Part shown: in pieces, positions 1-6,113 of the stretch
Layout: each line of letters begins with the position of its first letter
How positions within the stretch are numbered: the first letter of the stretch is position 1
DNA from: JAIEPT01 sp038217425
GTDB taxonomy: Bacteria; Planctomycetota; Planctomycetia; Gemmatales; Gemmataceae
Reading direction: 5' to 3'
Length of the DNA: 7,440 bases
NCBI GenBank assembly: GCA_038217425.1
Contig: JBBQPM010000273.1
Coordinates: 1 to 7,440 of the forward strand
Position numbers and translations under genes: made by a program
Notes under the pieces: model-generated
Databases searched by the model: none
What the model was told of the DNA's origin: nothing
What the model saw: the letters and a program-made list of their open reading frames with translations, nothing else

Positions 1-41
1 CACAAAAGGTGTAGAAATGTGGCACAAAACGTAGTAAAATG
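1..41. repeat. Imperfect 19-bp direct repeat, period 22 bp
   Basis: Two 19-base units at 1-19 and 23-41 both begin CACAAAA and both end AAATG, with 14 of 19 positions identical. The 22-bp period puts both units on about the same face of the helix, which is usual for tandem protein-binding sites. The repeat lies on the presumed island side of the tRNA-fragment attachment site, so integrase or excisionase arm-type sites are one possible reading. That role is inference; the first unit starts exactly at the window edge, so more copies may lie outside. Confidence 0.4.
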
Positions 42-47
42 AAGACG

Positions 48-107
48 TTCGGGATGTTCCCGAAACCTGTTCGCCAGGTTGTAAGCCAATATTGCATAAT
101 GACTTAC
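48..107. repeat. Three successive inverted repeats (hairpins) at the island edge
   Basis: Three dyads follow one another. TTCGGGA/TCCCGAA (48-54 and 58-64) is perfect with a 3-base spacer. AACCTG/CAGGTT (64-69 and 75-80) is perfect with a 5-base spacer. GTAAG/CTTAC (81-85 and 103-107) encloses the palindrome CAATATTG (87-94). No T-run follows and no gene is seen to end here, so a simple Rho-independent terminator is not convincing. They sit about 25 bases left of the tRNA fragment. Possible roles are recombination sites, operators of a neighbouring element gene, or a terminator for a gene ending outside the window. Confidence 0.45.
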
Positions 108-132
108 CAGTCGTCATCTCACCAAGAACTCG

Positions 133-178
133 CGGCCTCCGAAGCCGAAGGTTACTGGTTCGAATCCAGTCGGGGATA
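133..178 (+). tRNA. 3' half of a tRNA gene (probably Arg-CCG), a likely attachment-site remnant
   Basis: The anticodon loop 137-143 (CTCCGAA, anticodon CCG at 139-141) is closed by four pairs between 133-136 and 144-147. The next pair (132 with 148) is a G-A mismatch. A five-base variable loop AGGTT (149-153) follows, then a perfect T arm with stem 154-158/166-170 and loop TTCGAAT, then the 3' acceptor strand CGGGGAT and discriminator A178. There is no encoded CCA. The matching 5' acceptor strand (ATCCCCG or similar) and the D arm are missing upstream, so this is not a functional tRNA. Homology starting inside the anticodon stem is typical of an attachment core left when a tyrosine-recombinase element integrates into a tRNA gene. 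Element DNA should then lie to the left and original chromosome to the right. The isoacceptor is inferred from the loop alone. Confidence 0.75.
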
Positions 179-180
179 CT

Positions 181-192
181 TTAAGGCCTTAA
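181..192. repeat. 12-bp perfect palindrome just 3' of the tRNA fragment
   Basis: TTAAGGCCTTAA is a perfect palindrome starting three bases after the tRNA discriminator base. A palindrome of this length is expected once or twice by chance in a window this size. Its position next to the attachment core is the only reason to list it. No function can be assigned. Confidence 0.3.
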
Positions 193-203
193 TCGCCAGG
201 CGC

Positions 204-671
204 TTACGTCGCCAAAACATTCGGGTATATATTCGGGCAAAAATAGGGCGAACCCGAGGACTGTTGAGCGGTGGCTTGAACGTTCGCTAGACATGCAGGA
301 CACCCGCTCGGTGTTTCCCAGACGCCAGTCGTGATAAGATTTCCAGCGGGGTCACGAAGATAGATCGACTTGCCGGCCCTCGGCCACTCGAATTCTTTCA
401 CAATCGAAACAGACATCTCGGCCAAATGCCGCCGCCAGGAATCCAGCAGTTCGGCCCGAATACCCAATGCGACATGTCCCTGTCCCTTGGCCCCATGAGC
501 AGGAAGAGTCCCTCCTTGAAGCGTCGTTTCCGGATTAAAGATCAGCAGGACGCTCCCTGATCCCGCATGAAAAAAGACGTGACGGCCTTCCTCCTTGGCG
601 AGCTATGAAAGGCCCAGAACGCCAACGTAGAGCGCCTTTATTCTTTCGAGGTCCTCGCTTTAGATGGCGGG
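204..671 (-). pseudogene. Glyoxalase/bleomycin-resistance (VOC) family pseudogene
   Basis: Read right to left, one frame gives a VOC-fold metalloenzyme or resistance-like protein. It shows the N-terminal motif SEDLERIKALYVGVLGLS, then GRHVFFHAGSG, LLIFNPETT, AHGAKGQGHVALGI and the C-terminal motif SIYLRDPAGNLI, in the order expected for the family. The frame is broken twice: a TAG at 603-605 between GLS and LAKEEG, and a TAA just before SEDLERIK (about 662-664). Both fit single-base nonsense changes. No ATG is found upstream, because the reading runs straight into the IS3 transposase remnant, so the first residues appear to be lost. After the usual C-terminal region (about 310) the frame stays open to a stop at 204-206, adding residues not typical of the family. 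A TTG at 467 could start a C-terminal half, but that would lack half the fold. VOC proteins are commonly dioxygenases, lyases or drug-binding proteins; the substrate is unknown. Confidence 0.8.
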
Positions 672-780
672 ATCAGGTTTGGGACACTGGCTGCCCTGGA
701 GCGCGCCTTGGTCGCGGCGACGCCGCAGATTCATCACTCCGATCAAGGCGTCCCGTACGCCGCCGCCTACCTTGTTGGGC
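672..780 (+). mobile_element. Remnant of an IS3-family transposase (DDE integrase core)
   Basis: In the plus-strand frame whose codons start at 684, 687 and so on, the translation reads TLAALERALVAATPQIHHSD followed by QGVPYAAAYLVG. This matches the region around the second catalytic aspartate of the IS3-family OrfB transposase, where the family motif is IHHSD(R/Q)G..YA. The conserved regions before it (first Asp) and after it (the part with the catalytic Glu) are absent. Only about 35 codons are recognisable, so it cannot be active. It abuts the truncated 5' end of the VOC pseudogene on the left and stops about 25 bases before the histidine kinase stop codon on the right. No terminal inverted repeats or target duplication are visible. 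Confidence 0.7.
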
Positions 781-803
781 GGACGCATTTTCCCCGGGTC
801 GCT

Positions 804-2426
804 CTAAACCGATGGTTCAGGCATCAATTTGCTCAGCATCTTTTCCAGGTCTGCGAGGTCGACGGGCTTGACGAGGTGTCCGTCGCAGCCAGCTTCCTGC
901 GAACGGGTCTTATCGTTCTCTTGCCCCCATCCGGTGAGCGCGATGATGACGACGTCGCGCCCCCACGCTTGCGCGCGAATTTGGCGGGTGGCGTCGAGCC
1001 CGTTCCGACGCGGCATGCCCACGTCCATCAAGATTACTTGCGGACGAAACGCTTCCGCGATGGCTACCGCGTCGACGCCGTCGTGCGCCGTGCGAATTTC
1101 GTTTCCCTTCAACTCGAGCATGAGCGCCATCGAGATGGCTGAGTCGACGTTGTCGTCGACGACCAGCACGCGTCGTTTGGGGCCGGCGGCTTTGGCTTCG
1201 CGATTTGTCGGCAGCGTCGTTGGCTGCAACGGAGCGACCTGCAAGGCGGGGAGCGTTACCGTAAACGTACTCCCCATGCCTGGCCCGGCGCTCGCGGCGC
1301 TGACGACCCCGTCGTGCATTTCGACGAATGCCTTGACCAGCGCCAGGCCGATGCCGAGGCCTCCGGTCGAGCGCTCGATGGTGCGGTCGACCTGTGAAAA
1401 CATGTCGAAAATAGAGGAGAGGAACTTTGCGGGGATGCCGATGCCGTTGTCCTTGACCGAGATAATCGCGTAGTCCCCGGCTCGTTCTGCGGTCAGGACG
1501 ATGCGTCCGCGGCGTTCGGTGTATTTGGCGCTGTTGGTGAGCAAATTGCTGAACACCTGAGCGAGCCGGGTCAGGTCGGCGTGCAGAACGATCCGCTCGC
1601 TCGGCAGGTTGACAACCAGTTCGTGTTCGAACGACTCGATGACCGGGCGTGCGGTTTCGACGGCGCTGCGGACGACGTCCACGAGCGGCGTGGGGGCGCG
1701 GCGGAGATCGATCTTGTTTTGACTGATGCGCGAGATGTCGAGCAAGTCGTCGATCAGGCGAATCATGTGCTCGAGCTGGCGCTCCATCATGGCGCGAGCT
1801 TGCTTCACGGATTCGGCGTCGGCGCTAGCCAGCTTCAGGATCTGCAGGCCGTTACGCATGGGCGCCAGTGGGTTGCGGAGTTCGTGCGCCAGCAGCGCGA
1901 TGAAATCGTTCTTCTTGCGGTCGGAATCGCGCAGCGCCCGCTCCATTTGCCGGCGCTCGCTGACGTCGCGAAAAATCAGCACGGCGCCGACCGGCGGGGT
2001 CTCGGCGCCATCGCGAATCGGAGCGGCGCTGTCATCAATCGGGCGCTCGGTACCGTCCCGAGCGATGAGAAGCGTGTGATTGGCGAGACCGACGATCACC
2101 TTGTCGCGTAAAGCCCGCAGGGCGGGGTTCTCCACGGACAGGCGCGAATGCTCGTTGACGATGTGAAAAACTTCGGGAAGTAGCCGTCCTGTCGCCTCGG
2201 CGAACGGCCAGCCCGTCAGCACTTCGGCGACGCCATTCATGAAGGTGACGCGTCCGTCGGCATCGGTGCTGATTACGCCGTCTCCGATACTGGCAAGCGT
2301 GATGCGCAGCCAGTCGGACTGTTTGCGTAACGCTTCCTCGACGCGCTGCCGGGCCGCGAGGACGCTTCGAGCGTTTTGCAGCGCCACCGAGCGGAGTACA
2401 TTTTCTTCATCGGGATCAGACGCCAT
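804..2426 (-). CDS. Soluble PAS-domain hybrid histidine kinase with C-terminal receiver
   Basis: A 540-residue sensor kinase. A short, probably helical N-terminus (about 1-35) leads into a PAS domain with PAC tail (about 36-158, ending in FRDVSERR). HisKA follows, with phosphoacceptor H181 in the H-box HELRNPLAPM, then HATPase_c with N-box N294/N298, G1 DNGIG (326-330) and G2 GGLGIGLAL (355-363). The receiver spans about 418-538: acidic pocket D424/D425, phosphoacceptor D468 in MDVGMP, T498 and K520. All key residues are present. There are no membrane segments, so it should sense a cytosolic signal through PAS. No DNA-binding output domain or separate response regulator is visible, so the phosphorelay partner lies elsewhere. 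The start is the ATG at 2426: it has GGAGG six bases upstream (2433-2437) and overlaps the preceding stop as TAATG. An open frame continues to 2543, but only inside the upstream gene and without sensor homology. Confidence 0.95.
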   Translation of the reverse strand: MASDPDEENVLRSVALQNARSVLAARQRVEEALRKQSDWLRITLASIGDGVISTDADGRVTFMNGVAEVLTGWPFAEATGRLLPEVFHIVNEHSRLSVENPALRALRDKVIVGLANHTLLIARDGTERPIDDSAAPIRDGAETPPVGAVLIFRDVSERRQMERALRDSDRKKNDFIALLAHELRNPLAPMRNGLQILKLASADAESVKQARAMMERQLEHMIRLIDDLLDISRISQNKIDLRRAPTPLVDVVRSAVETARPVIESFEHELVVNLPSERIVLHADLTRLAQVFSNLLTNSAKYTERRGRIVLTAERAGDYAIISVKDNGIGIPAKFLSSIFDMFSQVDRTIERSTGGLGIGLALVKAFVEMHDGVVSAASAGPGMGSTFTVTLPALQVAPLQPTTLPTNREAKAAGPKRRVLVVDDNVDSAISMALMLELKGNEIRTAHDGVDAVAIAEAFRPQVILMDVGMPRRNGLDATRQIRAQAWGRDVVIIALTGWGQENDKTRSQEAGCDGHLVKPVDLADLEKMLSKLMPEPSV

Positions 2427-2437
2427 TAGTTGCCTCC
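2424..2437 (-). promoter_or_regulatory. Coupled stop/start (TAATG) with strong ribosome binding site
   Basis: On the minus strand GGAGG (2433-2437) is followed after six bases by ATG (2424-2426). The A of this ATG is also the last base of the TAA stop (2426-2428) of the methionine-synthase-like gene. The Shine-Dalgarno bases encode the final GGN residues of that protein. This is a textbook termination-reinitiation arrangement, and it fixes the kinase start at 2426. Confidence 0.85.
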
Positions 2438-3487
2438 GAGAATCCGGGACGCAAGTTCCGTGCCGCGCACGCGCGCCTGGATCTTGGCGAAGGCAACGTC
2501 CCGGCTCGTCGAGGTATCGTCGCAAAAAGGAGCGAATCCGCAATCGTCGGTCGTGCCGAGTTGACTCAGCGGAATGTATTTCGCCGCCTCCAGAATACGA
2601 TCGCGCACGATTTCCGGCGTTTCCACGCGGGGATCGATCGGCGATACGACTCCCACGAAAATACGCTGATCAGGCTTCATGGTTTGGCGAATCGTCTTGA
2701 GCACAGCCGACGGATTCTTCTCCCCCGCCAGCGCGATGTAAAAGTTGCCTGCCTTGAGTTCGAACAGGCTCGGCAAAAGCTCGGCGTAGGCGACGTCGGC
2801 GCTGTGCGTCGAATCACGGTCGCCCCCCGGGCACGTGTGCACGCCGATGCGCTGACGATCTTCTGACGAAAACCTCGACAGCGCCATATTGTTGAGATCG
2901 ATGAAGCTGTTAAGTAATTCGCCGGTCGGGTCGATCTTGATCGCCAACCGCCCTTCTGTGAAGTCGACCTGCACTTTGTACGCGCCCAGCGCCAGGCATT
3001 CGCGAACCTCGGTCTCGTGCTCCTTCAGCAGATCGTCGAGAAACTGCTCGCGCGAGTATCCTGCGATCTCGTCGGGCGGGTACATCAGGCTCAGCGCCGA
3101 CGGCGAAATAACCGCCTGCTTCACCGGCTTATGTGCGTACCTGAGCGCTTCCTTCAGGTAGACGTCCGCATGAAATTTGTAGCGAAATGGCCCCGCGGTG
3201 AGTCGCGGCATCCTCCTCACGTGCCCGGCGGCAAACGGGATCTTGAACCCGTCCGGCGCCGTGTTCGTCATCCCGTGCACGCAGTAGGTCCAAAAATTGT
3301 GATACTTCCGCTGCTCGCCGTCGGTGATCACCGGCGAACCGGTGGCCTCGAACCTCGCGATTGTGTCGCGGACCGCCTCGTCGTAGAGCGGCGCCAGCGC
3401 GGGGTCGGTCCCGTCGGTGTTGCTCACCGCCTCGATCAACGACAGCGGCCTGGGAATGCTACCGATGGGCTCGGTTGGGATATGCAT
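2426..3487 (-). CDS. Short cobalamin-independent methionine synthase homologue (MetE C-terminal catalytic domain)
   Basis: A 353-residue protein of the MetE/UROD-like TIM-barrel superfamily (COG0620), which moves a methyl group to a zinc-activated thiol such as homocysteine. Full MetE is about 750 residues with a duplicated N-terminal half; this protein has only the catalytic half. Recognisable elements are IGSIPRP near the N-terminus (8-14), TDGE (55-58), VQVDFTEGRL (172-181) in the position of the MetE QIDEPALR strand, and the zinc-ligand pattern H217-x-C219 and C316 (in DDCGFA), with E256 a possible third ligand. The spacing between H217/C219 and C316 suits MetE. The start ATG at 3487 has AGGGAAG (3492-3498) just upstream. 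It is the first gene of a coupled pair with the hybrid kinase. Methyl donor and acceptor are unknown: such short forms include folate-independent methionine synthases and other thiol methyl- or alkyl-transferases. Confidence 0.88.
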   Translation of the reverse strand: MHIPTEPIGSIPRPLSLIEAVSNTDGTDPALAPLYDEAVRDTIARFEATGSPVITDGEQRKYHNFWTYCVHGMTNTAPDGFKIPFAAGHVRRMPRLTAGPFRYKFHADVYLKEALRYAHKPVKQAVISPSALSLMYPPDEIAGYSREQFLDDLLKEHETEVRECLALGAYKVQVDFTEGRLAIKIDPTGELLNSFIDLNNMALSRFSSEDRQRIGVHTCPGGDRDSTHSADVAYAELLPSLFELKAGNFYIALAGEKNPSAVLKTIRQTMKPDQRIFVGVVSPIDPRVETPEIVRDRILEAAKYIPLSQLGTTDDCGFAPFCDDTSTSRDVAFAKIQARVRGTELASRILGGN

Positions 3488-3491
3488 GGGG

Positions 3492-3498
3492 CTTCCCT
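3492..3498 (-). promoter_or_regulatory. Ribosome binding site of the methionine-synthase-like gene
   Basis: AGGGAAG on the minus strand ends four bases before the ATG at 3485-3487. It is a moderate match to the Shine-Dalgarno consensus, and it supports this start because no better one lies in frame upstream. Confidence 0.5.
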
Positions 3499-3541
3499 GT
3501 TGGCGGAACGGTTGACTTCGAGTTGAATTGCCGAGGGAGTC

Positions 3542-3550
3542 ATTCTAACA
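3542..3550 (-). promoter_or_regulatory. Possible extended -10 promoter for the methionine-synthase/kinase pair
   Basis: The minus strand reads TGTTAGAAT, a TGn extension plus TAGAAT (five of six matches to TATAAT). It lies about 55 bases upstream of the ATG at 3487, in the 170-base gap after the dehydrogenase gene. No convincing -35 hexamer is seen at 16-18 bases, so only the extended -10 form would work. A chance match is quite possible. Confidence 0.3.
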
Positions 3551-3657
3551 AGTTCCCCGCCTCAGGACATCGGAGCGTTCTGAATGCCGCTTATGTGCAG
3601 TTTGCCGTAGGATACATCTTCTTGGGCACAAATACGCACTCCCGGTGCAGGCGACGT

Positions 3658-5844
3658 CTATTTCTCCAGTTTCTCGATCCAGCGCCGAATGACCTGAATG
3701 GCTTCGACGTCCGGATGGTTCGTCGCGAGCGGCGGCATCTGGATCTTGGGATTCCGCGACTTGATTCGTTGCACGAGCAAAGAATCCTGCGGGCGAGCGG
3801 GAACCACCCAGCGCTTGAGGTTCGGCGTCGATTTGGGCGGCACTGCGAAAGCTTTCTCGAATGGCGTGTGATAAGTCAGATCCGCTTTGCTGCCGCCCGA
3901 CATTCCGAATCCGCCCGGGCTGTGACACACCGCGCAGTTGACGTCGAGGTAAGCTCGTACTCGTTTTTCAAGCGGGGCTTGCGGATCTTTCCAGTCGGGA
4001 TACGCCTCCAACTCCGCAGCGCTCGCGGGAAGGGGGGCCGTGAACAATTTCAATCGCTTGAAGAGATCGATCTGATTCTCAGGCGTCTTGCCGTGGATCT
4101 CGACGCGATTGAGTTGCCGGGTGTTCCAGCCCAGAACGAAGCCGACGTTGTGCGTGTGGCACGCCTGGCAATCCGATCGGCTCGGAAAGATCCATTCCTG
4201 CTTCACGGGTCCTTCAGGCGTCTTGACGTCGAACTCGCGTTTGAACGGCCAGTCGGCCAGCAAGGTCGCCTCCGTCTGTTCGTCGTTCCACATGTACGTG
4301 TACCCCTCCCAACCGCGTGGGCTGTGCAGCCAGAGTCGGGTTTCCAGGCGTCGACGCTGGTCCGGATTCGCGGCGTCCGTCGGCAGGAAGAACGTCTTGA
4401 CGAGGACGGCGCCGACGGGAAACTCCCATTTATCCTTTTCATGAAAGACGACGCTTTGATGGTGCGGCAAGGCGAGGAAGCGCTCCTTGACGGCGCCATC
4501 GGACCACAATTTGACGTTCACGTCGTACGGGATGAGTCCAGGCGCTGGCTCGTGATCTTTGACCGAAGCGAACAACCGAGTCTCAGTAAGGGTTCTCGGG
4601 AAAGCCTGCTTGGAATACTTCTCGGGCGTGCGAAAATGATAGATGCCGCCATCAAAAGTACTGAAGTAAAGTTCCCCCGCCTCGTCTTCGCCGAAGGAAC
4701 TGATGAGCAGGCTGGTATGCGCGATCTTATGGTTCGCGGGCTTGGCACCGTTCAGACGCAGCGCCCAGATATTCCCGCTGACGAAGTCGGCGTACACGTA
4801 AGCGCCGACGAGTTGCGGGAGGCGTTTGCCGCGATAAACCAGGCCTCCGGTGATCGATTTGCCCTCGATGCGGGGATATTCAAAGACGGGATCGATGAAC
4901 GTTTGGGTAGCATCGCGAGGCGATTTAGGGTCGCGCGGATGTTTGCCTTCGCGGAGGTTCCAGCCGTAGTTGCCGCCGCGGACGATGAGATTGATCTCTT
5001 CGACGAAATCCTGTCCGACGTCGGCGGCCCAGAGTTTCCCGGTGGAATCGAAGGTCATGCGCCAGGGATTGCGCAGGCCGTACGCCCAGATCTCGCCGCG
5101 GCCGTGCTTCAGGAACGGATTGTCCTCGGGGATCGCGTAATTCTTGCCGGCGTCTTTACGGTCGACGTCGATGCGGAGGATGGATCCCAGCAGCGTATCG
5201 AGATTCTGGGCGTTCTCGTGCGGATCATTGGCCAGACCGCCGTCGCCGACGCCGATGTAGAGGAAACCGTCGGGTCCGAAGTTGAGGCCTCCGCCGTTAT
5301 GATTGCCGTACGGCCGACTGAAACTTAAAAGCTTTTCCTCGGAATTGGGATCGGCCTTGTTGGGGTTGTCCTTCGAGACGCGAAACCGTGAAATCACGGA
5401 ACCGCGCGGCGTGACGGAATAGAACACGAAGAACTCGCCGTTCTCACGATACTTGGGATGAAAAGCGAATCCGAGCAGGCCCTCCTCATTATGTACCCGG
5501 CGCACGCCCGGGCGAAGATCGAGAAATACGAAAGTTTCCTTGACTGTCGGATCATTGGCCCAGGTTCGCACGACGCCGTCTTGCTCGAGCGCGAACATTC
5601 GATGGGAACCGTCAGACGGCGAATTCACGCAAAGCGGTCGATTGAGCTTCAGATGAGGAAAAGCCTTCTCGACGCCAAAGACCTCGTGTGCGTCGGGAAG
5701 GCCCATCAGGTGCGAGGTATCGAACGGCACGAAGTCGCTCAGTTCCTTCCAGGGAAACTCGCGCTTCTCCTGCGAATTCCCCACGGGCGCCAGGAGGACA
5801 AGCAGAAGTAAGGATTTTGCCGCGGAGGCTGAGGAAAAACGCAT
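3658..5844 (-). CDS. Secreted PQQ-type glucose/sorbosone dehydrogenase fused to a diheme cytochrome c domain
   Basis: 728 residues. A signal peptide covers about 1-24: basic start, SLLLLVLLAPVG core, likely cleavage after GNS. The six-bladed beta-propeller of the glucose/sorbosone dehydrogenase family spans about 60-405, with YGNHNGG (catalytic-region His182), FGPDGFLYIGVGDGG, WAYGLRNPWR and NYGWN. The C-terminal part (about 420-728) resembles the SO_2930/HNE_0200-type domain and carries two heme motifs, CQACH (559-563) and CAVCH (637-641). QMPPL (M703) is a candidate axial methionine. The likely role is oxidation of a sugar or sugar alcohol in the periplasm with direct electron transfer from the propeller cofactor to the hemes and on to the respiratory chain; substrate and cofactor are inferred. 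The ATG at 5844 is chosen because it starts the signal peptide and has GGAG (5852-5855) seven bases upstream. The frame is open to 5916 but only overlaps the neighbour. It lies 13 bases after the DUF6496-type gene. Confidence 0.92.
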   Translation of the reverse strand: MRFSSASAAKSLLLLVLLAPVGNSQEKREFPWKELSDFVPFDTSHLMGLPDAHEVFGVEKAFPHLKLNRPLCVNSPSDGSHRMFALEQDGVVRTWANDPTVKETFVFLDLRPGVRRVHNEEGLLGFAFHPKYRENGEFFVFYSVTPRGSVISRFRVSKDNPNKADPNSEEKLLSFSRPYGNHNGGGLNFGPDGFLYIGVGDGGLANDPHENAQNLDTLLGSILRIDVDRKDAGKNYAIPEDNPFLKHGRGEIWAYGLRNPWRMTFDSTGKLWAADVGQDFVEEINLIVRGGNYGWNLREGKHPRDPKSPRDATQTFIDPVFEYPRIEGKSITGGLVYRGKRLPQLVGAYVYADFVSGNIWALRLNGAKPANHKIAHTSLLISSFGEDEAGELYFSTFDGGIYHFRTPEKYSKQAFPRTLTETRLFASVKDHEPAPGLIPYDVNVKLWSDGAVKERFLALPHHQSVVFHEKDKWEFPVGAVLVKTFFLPTDAANPDQRRRLETRLWLHSPRGWEGYTYMWNDEQTEATLLADWPFKREFDVKTPEGPVKQEWIFPSRSDCQACHTHNVGFVLGWNTRQLNRVEIHGKTPENQIDLFKRLKLFTAPLPASAAELEAYPDWKDPQAPLEKRVRAYLDVNCAVCHSPGGFGMSGGSKADLTYHTPFEKAFAVPPKSTPNLKRWVVPARPQDSLLVQRIKSRNPKIQMPPLATNHPDVEAIQVIRRWIEKLEK

Positions 5845-5851
5845 TGCGATG

Positions 5852-5855
5852 CTCC
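5852..5855 (-). promoter_or_regulatory. Ribosome binding site deciding the dehydrogenase start
   Basis: GGAG lies seven bases before the ATG at 5842-5844, within the 13-base gap after the TGA stop (5858-5860) of the DUF6496-type gene. Such tight spacing suggests both genes share one transcript. Confidence 0.6.
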
Positions 5856-5857
5856 GG

Positions 5858-6043
5858 TCACGAGGATTTTTCAGAGGGAACGCGGGCGCCCTTCTTGCGC
5901 GCCTTGGAGAGCCCAATCGCGATGGCCTGCTTCTTGCTCTTGACGGTCTTGCCGGAACCGCCGCTCTTGAGCTTTCCTTCCTTGCGCTCTTGCATCGCCT
6001 TTTTCACTTCGGCTTGCGCCTTCATGTCGTATTTGGCAGCCAT
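5858..6043 (-). CDS. Small lysine-rich protein, DUF6496 type
   Basis: 61 residues, strongly basic. The C-terminal stretch KSKKQAIAIGLSKARKKG is the hallmark of the DUF6496 family, small proteins of unknown function. The N-terminal part (MAAKYDMKAQAEVKKAMQER) is probably a charged helix, and a Gly/Ser/Lys linker (about 24-37) separates the two. There is no signal peptide or membrane segment. The ATG at 6043 has GAGGAG (6051-6056) seven bases upstream and is preferred to an in-frame start five codons earlier. It lies 64 bases downstream of the topoisomerase IB gene and 13 bases upstream of the dehydrogenase. Its charge suggests nucleic-acid binding, but that is inference only. Confidence 0.82.
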   Translation of the reverse strand: MAAKYDMKAQAEVKKAMQERKEGKLKSGGSGKTVKSKKQAIAIGLSKARKKGARVPSEKSS

Positions 6044-6050
6044 GGCGAAA

Positions 6051-6056
6051 CTCCTC
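6051..6056 (-). promoter_or_regulatory. Ribosome binding site of the DUF6496-type gene
   Basis: GAGGAG at seven bases from the ATG (6041-6043) is a near-perfect Shine-Dalgarno sequence and selects this start over the in-frame codon five residues upstream. Confidence 0.65.
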
Positions 6057-6086
6057 ATTGTTTGGGTCAGTGCACGTCAGGAGTTG

Positions 6087-6113
6087 GCGTGCGCTAAACC
6101 AAGCACGCTAAAC
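6087..6113. repeat. Small inverted and direct repeats between topoisomerase and DUF6496 genes
   Basis: GCGTGC (6087-6092) and GCACGC (6103-6108) can form a six-pair hairpin with a ten-base loop. An eight-base direct repeat CGCTAAAC (6092-6099 and 6106-6113) overlaps it and runs into the topoisomerase stop codon. No T-run follows on either strand, so this is at most a weak processing or pausing structure. Confidence 0.25.

Noticed and set aside
48..107. Integron attC site
   Set aside because: The dyads do not show the paired RYYYAAC/GTTRRRY core sites in the required arrangement, and no cassette gene is present.
39..290. Plus-strand 83-codon frame across the left end
   Set aside because: It reads through the tRNA fragment, giving the typical false peptide EGYWFESSRG, and has no ribosome binding site or family resemblance.
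603..664. Stop-codon recoding (for example TAG read as an amino acid) in the VOC gene
   Set aside because: Two different stops (TAG and TAA) interrupt the frame and the 5' end is missing, so simple gene decay explains it better.
2427..2543. Upstream extension of the hybrid kinase to 2543
   Set aside because: The extra residues are arginine-rich, lie wholly inside the upstream gene, and lack sensor-domain features, whereas the ATG at 2426 has GGAGG at ideal spacing.
3636..3648. Small hairpin after the dehydrogenase stop
   Set aside because: Only four to five pairs with one G-T pair and no T-run; too weak to call a terminator.
3361..5328. Long plus-strand open frame of 655 codons
   Set aside because: It lies antisense to the dehydrogenase and methionine-synthase-like genes, whose protein motifs are clear. 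Its product has no recognisable domain, and long antisense frames are common in GC-rich genes.
5845..5916. Upstream extension of the dehydrogenase to 5916
   Set aside because: It would overlap the DUF6496-type gene and put 24 charged residues before an obvious signal peptide; the ATG at 5844 has its own ribosome binding site.
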